This document shows positions 60,087-64,000 of a stretch of DNA of 64,000 nucleotides, one piece after another. Source of the stretch: Rhizobium sp. 2MFCol3.1 (GTDB taxonomy: Bacteria; Pseudomonadota; Alphaproteobacteria; Rhizobiales; Rhizobiaceae); assembly GCF_000377565.1 (NCBI RefSeq), contig NZ_KB898357.1, positions 248,001 through 312,000 of the forward strand, written 5' to 3'. The notes beneath the pieces are model-generated. The model saw only the letters and a program-made list of their open reading frames with translations, made no database searches and had not been told where the DNA came from. Made by a program: the position numbers and the translations under genes. Positions within the stretch are counted from its first letter, which is position 1. The number at the start of each line of letters is the position of its first letter.

Positions 60087-60515
60087 TTAGCCGAGATATT
60101 TGTCGAGTTCGCCGAGGATCGAGTTCCAACCCTGGATATGGCCGTCGCGGGCGCCTTCGCTGCGGAATTTCACCTGCTTCAGCGTCAGCTCCGTCGTTTC
60201 AGGGCCGATTTCCTTGAGGTCGATGGTGACGACGCTGTCATCCAGCGAATGCGGGGATTCCCAGGTGAAGGACAGGCGAGAATAGGGATCGACTTCGAGA
60301 TAGGTGCCGGAATGCGGAATCTCGCGCTCCGGTGTGACCATCACGATCATGAACCGGCCGCCCTTGACAGGATCGGTGGTGACATTTCGGGCATCGAAAT
60401 TGCCAGCCGGCGTCTTCATGAATTTCGCCAGTGCTGTTGGCGAAAGCCAGGCGTTGAAAATCTTCTCGCGCGAGGCGGCGATCTTACGGCTTACCGTCAG
60501 TTCAAGTTCGGACAT
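60087..60515 (-). CDS. SRPBCC/AHSA1 family protein
   Basis: A 142-residue START-like protein. ELELTVSRKIAASREKIFNAWL at the start, GGRFMIVM, YLEVDPYSRLSFTWE and the C-terminal helix GWNSILGELDKYL are typical of AHSA1 proteins. It is often paired with an ArsR regulator, as here (4-base gap). Ligand unknown. Confidence 0.8.
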   Translation of the reverse strand: MSELELTVSRKIAASREKIFNAWLSPTALAKFMKTPAGNFDARNVTTDPVKGGRFMIVMVTPEREIPHSGTYLEVDPYSRLSFTWESPHSLDDSVVTIDLKEIGPETTELTLKQVKFRSEGARDGHIQGWNSILGELDKYLG

Positions 60516-60519
60516 GACT

Positions 60520-60843
60520 TCACTCCTTTGAAACGAGTAACTCTTCCAACGCCGTCAGGCGCAGCTCCCATATCGACTTCAGTTGCGCGAACCAGTCTTC
60601 CGTCAGTTTCAGCGGTTCAAGCTCCGCGGCAATGAAATGCTCGCGGCCCAAAGTACGCCGGGTGACCAGCCCCGCCTCCTCCAGAACCTTGATGTGCTTG
60701 GAGACGGAATTCAGGGACATGTCGAAATGAGCAGCGAGCCCCGTCACCCTGAGAGGCCCCTCTTGCACGAGGAGCGTCAGGATCTGCCGCCGCGTGGTAT
60801 CCCCCGCGGCCTTCAATATCCGTGACAGTGCGTCTTCATCCAT
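60520..60843 (-). CDS. ArsR family transcriptional regulator
   Basis: About 107 residues from ATG 60843 (GTG 60852 is possible). A winged helix is visible: ILKAAGDTTRRQILTLLVQEG, VTGLAAHFDMSLNSVSKHIK, LEEAGLVTRRTLGREH. There is no obvious metal-binding Cys motif, so it belongs with the SdpR/AHSA1-linked ArsR proteins. It precedes the SRPBCC gene in one operon and probably represses it by binding the inverted repeat at 60848-60904. Confidence 0.8.
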   Translation of the reverse strand: MDEDALSRILKAAGDTTRRQILTLLVQEGPLRVTGLAAHFDMSLNSVSKHIKVLEEAGLVTRRTLGREHFIAAELEPLKLTEDWFAQLKSIWELRLTALEELLVSKE

Positions 60844-60847
60844 TTCA

Positions 60848-60904
60848 TTCACCCATATGGTTGAATATACGTATATCCGACCGATAGTCAACCACATGGG
60901 TGAA
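60848..60904. promoter_or_regulatory. Candidate ArsR operator: two inverted 17-base arms
   Basis: TTCACCCATATGGTTGA (60848-60864) and TCAACCACATGGGTGAA (60888-60904) are inverted copies with one mismatch, and a 12-base palindrome ATATACGTATAT (60865-60876) lies between. The element overlaps the start of the ArsR gene, as expected for autorepression. Confidence 0.6.
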
Positions 60905-60977
60905 TATCTTTACAGAGGCGAAACGTGCCCTCCCCTGAAACTTTTTGCGCCGTTTGAGAAACGTCCCGATCTTGTGT

Positions 60978-60995
60978 ATGTTACGGATGTTACGG
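60978..60995. repeat. 9-base tandem repeat upstream of the phd-like gene
   Basis: ATGTTACGG occurs twice in a row, 15 bases before the start codon at 61011. It could be a binding site for the antitoxin. Confidence 0.45.
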
Positions 60996-61010
60996 AAAAT
61001 GGAGGCCAAC

Positions 61011-61304
61011 ATGCCGCGTGTCCCTGCTTCGGAGTTTCAGAAGAATTTTGGCGAGTGGCACGACAAGGTCCACCAGGCGCCGGTCGAGATCACCAAATAC
61101 GGCAGGCCGACAGCCTACCTCGTCTCGGCTGAGATGTTTCATCAGCTTTGGGAGCGTTTCAGGGTTTCGCTTCCCGTGGGCGCTCTGTCGGAAAGCGAAG
61201 TAGACCTGATCATGCAGGCGCGCGTGGAGACCGACACGCCTTACAATCTGGATGACCTGCCTGATATCGAAGAGGAAGACGTGTCACCCAAGCGGAAGCG
61301 ATGA
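61011..61304 (+). CDS. Phd/YefM-type antitoxin
   Basis: A 97-residue protein from ATG 61011 with GGAGG upstream. PASEFQKNFGEWHDKVHQAP and ITKYGRPTAYLVSAEMF are the Phd/YefM fold; the C-terminus is acidic. It is followed after 4 bases by a PemK-like gene. It would bind the toxin and the promoter. Confidence 0.8.
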   Translation: MPRVPASEFQKNFGEWHDKVHQAPVEITKYGRPTAYLVSAEMFHQLWERFRVSLPVGALSESEVDLIMQARVETDTPYNLDDLPDIEEEDVSPKRKR

Positions 61305-61308
61305 CGCG

Positions 61309-61761
61309 ATGAAAATCCCCGCCCTGCCGCCCATCGGTCATGTCGTTGCCTACGAATATCTGTGGGCCAGCAAGGCCAAGTCACGGCAGGACGGCGAGAA
61401 GGTTTATCCGACCGCGCTGATCCTATCGACGCGTGACGAACTCGGGTCGACATTCGTCTATGCGCTTGGCATTTCCCATATGCGACCGCCAGAGGGCCGC
61501 AGAGCGCTCGAGGTGCCCGCGAAATTGCGCCACCACATCGGGCTCGATGCCAGACCGCAATGGATCTACACCGACGAGGTCAACGCTTTCGTCTGGCCAG
61601 GTCCGGACCTGCGCCCGGCGCAATGGATATCCCAGCGCCGGATCGTCGAAGACACCTGCGTGCTCGGCGCGTTGCCTGAAGACTGGTTCAATCTGGTCAA
61701 GAACCATTTCCATGAGAGCTACAGGCTCGATCGCATGAGGCTGACGAAACGAACCTTGTAG
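61309..61761 (+). CDS. PemK-like putative toxin
   Basis: A 150-residue protein from ATG 61309, directly after the antitoxin gene. The pattern HVVAYEYLWASKAKSRQDG...YPTALILS resembles the start of PemK/MazF-like proteins, followed by strands and a helical end (LPEDWFNLVKNHFHES). The toxin role is inferred mainly from its neighbour. Confidence 0.55.
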   Translation: MKIPALPPIGHVVAYEYLWASKAKSRQDGEKVYPTALILSTRDELGSTFVYALGISHMRPPEGRRALEVPAKLRHHIGLDARPQWIYTDEVNAFVWPGPDLRPAQWISQRRIVEDTCVLGALPEDWFNLVKNHFHESYRLDRMRLTKRTL

Positions 61762-61843
61762 CCAAGGCTTGCAGCATGATTGCGAACTTTTGCGCTGCGA
61801 CGCCGTTTGGCTTCCAGGATTCGCTTACTGAGGAGAAACGGCA

Positions 61844-62236
61844 ATGAGCGAAGTTACCGGGGGATGCCTCTGCGGCCGCGTTCGTTTGGCTTTATCCGGT
61901 GCACCCTATCGGGTCGGCATCTGTCATTGCATGGATTGCCGCAAGCATCATGGGGCGCTGTTTCATGCGTCGGCGATCTTTCCAGAGGACGCAGTGCGGG
62001 TCGAAGGGGAGACGGGGGAGTATAATGGGCGTTTTTTCTGCCCGCGTTGCGGGTCGCCGGTGTTTGGGCGGAGCGGCGATGAGGTCGAGGTCAATCTCGG
62101 GTCGCTCGATCAGAAGGACCAGTTTCAGCCGAGCTATGAGCTGTGGACCATCCGCCGCGAGGGGTGGCTTCCGGCGTTTCCGTTGAAGCATCGATACGAG
62201 CGCGACCGGGATGCGGCGGGGCGTTTCGAGGATTGA
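61844..62236 (+). CDS. GFA family zinc protein
   Basis: A 130-residue protein of the glutathione-dependent formaldehyde-activating family: GGCLCGRVR, CHCMDCRKHHGA and FFCPRCGSPVFG supply the zinc cysteines. Many members act on small S-conjugates; the substrate here is unknown. It has its own transcription unit. Confidence 0.85.
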   Translation: MSEVTGGCLCGRVRLALSGAPYRVGICHCMDCRKHHGALFHASAIFPEDAVRVEGETGEYNGRFFCPRCGSPVFGRSGDEVEVNLGSLDQKDQFQPSYELWTIRREGWLPAFPLKHRYERDRDAAGRFED

Positions 62237-62242
62237 GGTGGA

Positions 62243-62902
62243 TCAGTAGCGGGAGATATAGCCGATCAGCATCGACTTCTCGTGCGTGGGCGCCAAAGCC
62301 AGGTTGATCTGGCCCTTCATCGTCTGGTTGCCGACAGTGATGGTGAAGCCTGTCGCCAGCGTCTTGCCCTTGTTGCGCGACAGGGTGGCGATGGCTTCCT
62401 CGATCTGGGTATCGATCGAGAAACGCAGGCTCTTGGTCAGCTGCGCGAGATCGCCGAGCGGCAGGCGCTGGCGCAGCATCGACAGGAAGGCGTCGTTGAA
62501 GAGTTGCACCTTCTTTTCATGCGTCAAAAGGATCGCCGGCGACGGCGAGGCCTGGATGATGGCGTTGACATTGGCGAGCGAGGAAATGTCCTCGACCGTA
62601 TCCAGCCGGCGCAGCGCCCATTTGAGGCTGAGCACGCGCAGAAGCGAGGCGAGATTGCCGGATTCCGGCATCTGCGAGGCGGTGTAGTGCACGAGATCGG
62701 CGGTCGACATCTTGCCGGAGGCCGACATGCGGCTGAGGCCGTCCCAATAGATGCGCTCCAGCCGGATGCCACGACGCTCGCCGCCACGACCCGCCACAGC
62801 CCGGAAACGCGGCTCGATCTCTTCGGCATCGATCGCGGGCAGTTGCTCGTCTGATGGTTCGAGATCGGTTGCGTCTTGAATTCCGGGCTTGACGATCAGC
62901 AT
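62243..62902 (-). CDS. RHH domain protein with PAS-like C-terminus
   Basis: A 219-residue protein. Residues 45-100 are an RHH_4-like ribbon-helix-helix (GIRLERIYWDGLSRMSA, NLASLLRVLSLKWALRRL). Residues 110-215 look like a PAS domain (NVNAIIQASPSPAILLTHEK, LFNDAFLSMLRQRL). It follows the secretion adaptor gene by 2 bases, so it is in that operon and may regulate or sense for it. Confidence 0.65.
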   Translation of the reverse strand: MLIVKPGIQDATDLEPSDEQLPAIDAEEIEPRFRAVAGRGGERRGIRLERIYWDGLSRMSASGKMSTADLVHYTASQMPESGNLASLLRVLSLKWALRRLDTVEDISSLANVNAIIQASPSPAILLTHEKKVQLFNDAFLSMLRQRLPLGDLAQLTKSLRFSIDTQIEEAIATLSRNKGKTLATGFTITVGNQTMKGQINLALAPTHEKSMLIGYISRY

Positions 62903-62904
62903 GG

Positions 62905-64000
62905 TCAGCGCTCCGTCAGCGCTTCGGTGCGCGCCTTGTTGATCGGCTTCATGAGATAGCTGAGCACGGTCTTGCTGCCGGTCATGATTTCCACCGAGGC
63001 GACCATGCCCGGGATGATCGGATAGGTCTTGCCGTCGCGCGTGAGCTCCGACTTGTCGGTTTTGACCTGCACGAGATAGTAGGTCTCGCCCTTTTCCTTC
63101 TCCACCAGACTGTCGGCCGAGATGTTTTCGACGATGCCTTCGAGGCCGCCGAAGATGGAGAAGTCGTAAGCCGTGATCTTGACGATGGCCGGCTGGCCAC
63201 GGCGGATGAAGGCGACGTCGCGCGGCGAGATTTTGGCCTCGACGAGCAGCGTATCGGCCGTCGGAACGATGCCGGCGATGACGCGGCCGGGATCGACATA
63301 GGCGCCGATGGTGTTGACCTCGAGCGTGTTGACGATGCCATCGACCGGCGAGCGGATGTCGGTGCGCTTGACGCGATCGGATGCACCGCGCACGGTTTCG
63401 TCGACGACCGAGAGCTCGGCCAGCGCCTGCGCCTTATCCGTCAGCGCCTGCTGGCGCAGTTCGAGCGCGAGATCGCCGAGCTGCAGCTTGGCTTCCTGCA
63501 CGGCGGCCTGAAGGCGATCGATGCTTTCCTGATAGACCTTGAGCTGGCCCTGCTGATCCGTGAGATCGCGCTCGGTCTTCAAGACTTCGGTCTCGGCCAC
63601 CAGCTTCTTCTTGGCGAGCGGGCTGATCAGGTCGTACTGGCGCTGGGCGCCGTCGATGTTCTGCGTCAGGCGGTCGATATTGGCGTGAGCCTCGCTGAGC
63701 TCGTTTTCGCGCTGGCGGACGCGCTCTTTCAGCACGCCGAGCTTGTTGGTGTAGCTGGCCCGATCGGCGGCGAAAAGCTGGGCTTCGTTGGCGCAGACTT
63801 CCTTGGCGACGGCCAGAATATCCTCAGGGCAATTATAGGGCTCGTCGTACTTGCCCTCTTCCTCGAGCTTCAGGCGCGCCACCTTGGCGCCGAGCGCGCG
63901 GGCCTTGGCGACCGATTCACCGAGCGTCGAGGTGGTGGTGGTGTTGTCGAGCTGGACCAAGAGCTGGCCCTTGCGCACGACCTGACCGAGAACGACGGCG
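62905..64000 (-). CDS. Type I secretion membrane-fusion protein (HlyD family), partial
   Basis: The frame is open to the right edge, so its N-terminus is missing. The visible part begins with a lipoyl-like strand (GQLLVQLDNTTT), then a long coiled coil (residues about 60-200 of the visible part) and the C-terminal GQPAIVKITAYDFSIFGGLEG and GMVASVEIMTGSKTVLSYLMKPI, as in PrsE/HlyD adaptors. It connects an inner-membrane ABC exporter with TolC. The exporter gene would be just to the right. Confidence 0.85.
   Translation of the reverse strand, partial: AVVLGQVVRKGQLLVQLDNTTTTSTLGESVAKARALGAKVARLKLEEEGKYDEPYNCPEDILAVAKEVCANEAQLFAADRASYTNKLGVLKERVRQRENELSEAHANIDRLTQNIDGAQRQYDLISPLAKKKLVAETEVLKTERDLTDQQGQLKVYQESIDRLQAAVQEAKLQLGDLALELRQQALTDKAQALAELSVVDETVRGASDRVKRTDIRSPVDGIVNTLEVNTIGAYVDPGRVIAGIVPTADTLLVEAKISPRDVAFIRRGQPAIVKITAYDFSIFGGLEGIVENISADSLVEKEKGETYYLVQVKTDKSELTRDGKTYPIIPGMVASVEIMTGSKTVLSYLMKPINKARTEALTER

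Noticed and set aside
1..64000. CRISPR array
   Set aside because: No regular repeat-spacer pattern is seen; the repeats found are tandem intergenic elements or isolated hairpins.

Overview
The window looks like the chromosome of a Rhizobium-type alphaproteobacterium. The right half (about 34-64 kb) is GC-rich and carries typical rhizobial families: a gene-transfer-agent (GTA) head cluster, DUF1491, DUF5330, a BTLCP cysteine peptidase, an HD-GYP phosphodiesterase and RIME-like intergenic repeats. The left half (1 to about 34.05 kb) is visibly lower in GC and is the right-hand part of a podovirus-like prophage that runs off the left edge of the window.

Prophage, 1-34.05 kb. The late genes read leftward from the large terminase (about 14.6 kb): portal, scaffold, SU10/DUF5309-type capsid, head-tail adaptor, beta-propeller tail protein, tail fiber, a gp13/GNAT-like protein, an S74-like fiber protein, and virion proteins that include one with an M15-peptidase motif. 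A rightward block holds a small membrane protein, a DUF5681 (TerS-like) protein, an HNH nuclease and two larger unknown genes. The accessory part (16.5-34 kb) contains a small serine recombinase, an orphan membrane protein, a 708-residue tail protein with Ig-like, SGNH-esterase and SPRY domains, a NUMOD3-repeat protein, a Septu-like ATPase/HNH pair with its own terminator and a structured upstream non-coding region, and a DUF2958 gene.

GTA-like cluster, 34.05-43.1 kb (minus strand). It encodes a TerS-like protein, large terminase, GH19 lysozyme, Dabb protein, a TumE/TumA-like toxin-antitoxin pair, a secreted protein, portal, a ParE/RHH toxin-antitoxin pair, a small membrane protein, HK97 prohead protease and HK97 major capsid. 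The capsid reading frame loses its expected C-terminus exactly where base composition shifts, so the prophage appears to sit inside the GTA capsid gene. The remaining head-tail and tail genes of the GTA would then lie left of the prophage, outside the window.

Chromosomal backbone, 43.1-64 kb. Genes here encode an HD-GYP protein, a YjbR-like protein, a YcgN-like cysteine-cluster protein, a class A penicillin-binding protein, a HigBA pair, two envelope proteins, a DUF2336-like protein, DUF1491, a peptidoglycan-binding protein overlapping a sensor kinase, DUF5330, a periplasmic-binding-type lipoprotein, a transglutaminase-like cysteine peptidase, an ArsR/SRPBCC pair, a Phd/PemK-like pair, a GFA enzyme, and an RHH-PAS protein next to a type I secretion adaptor that runs off the right edge. 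Two tandem intergenic repeats lie between the penicillin-binding protein and HigA.
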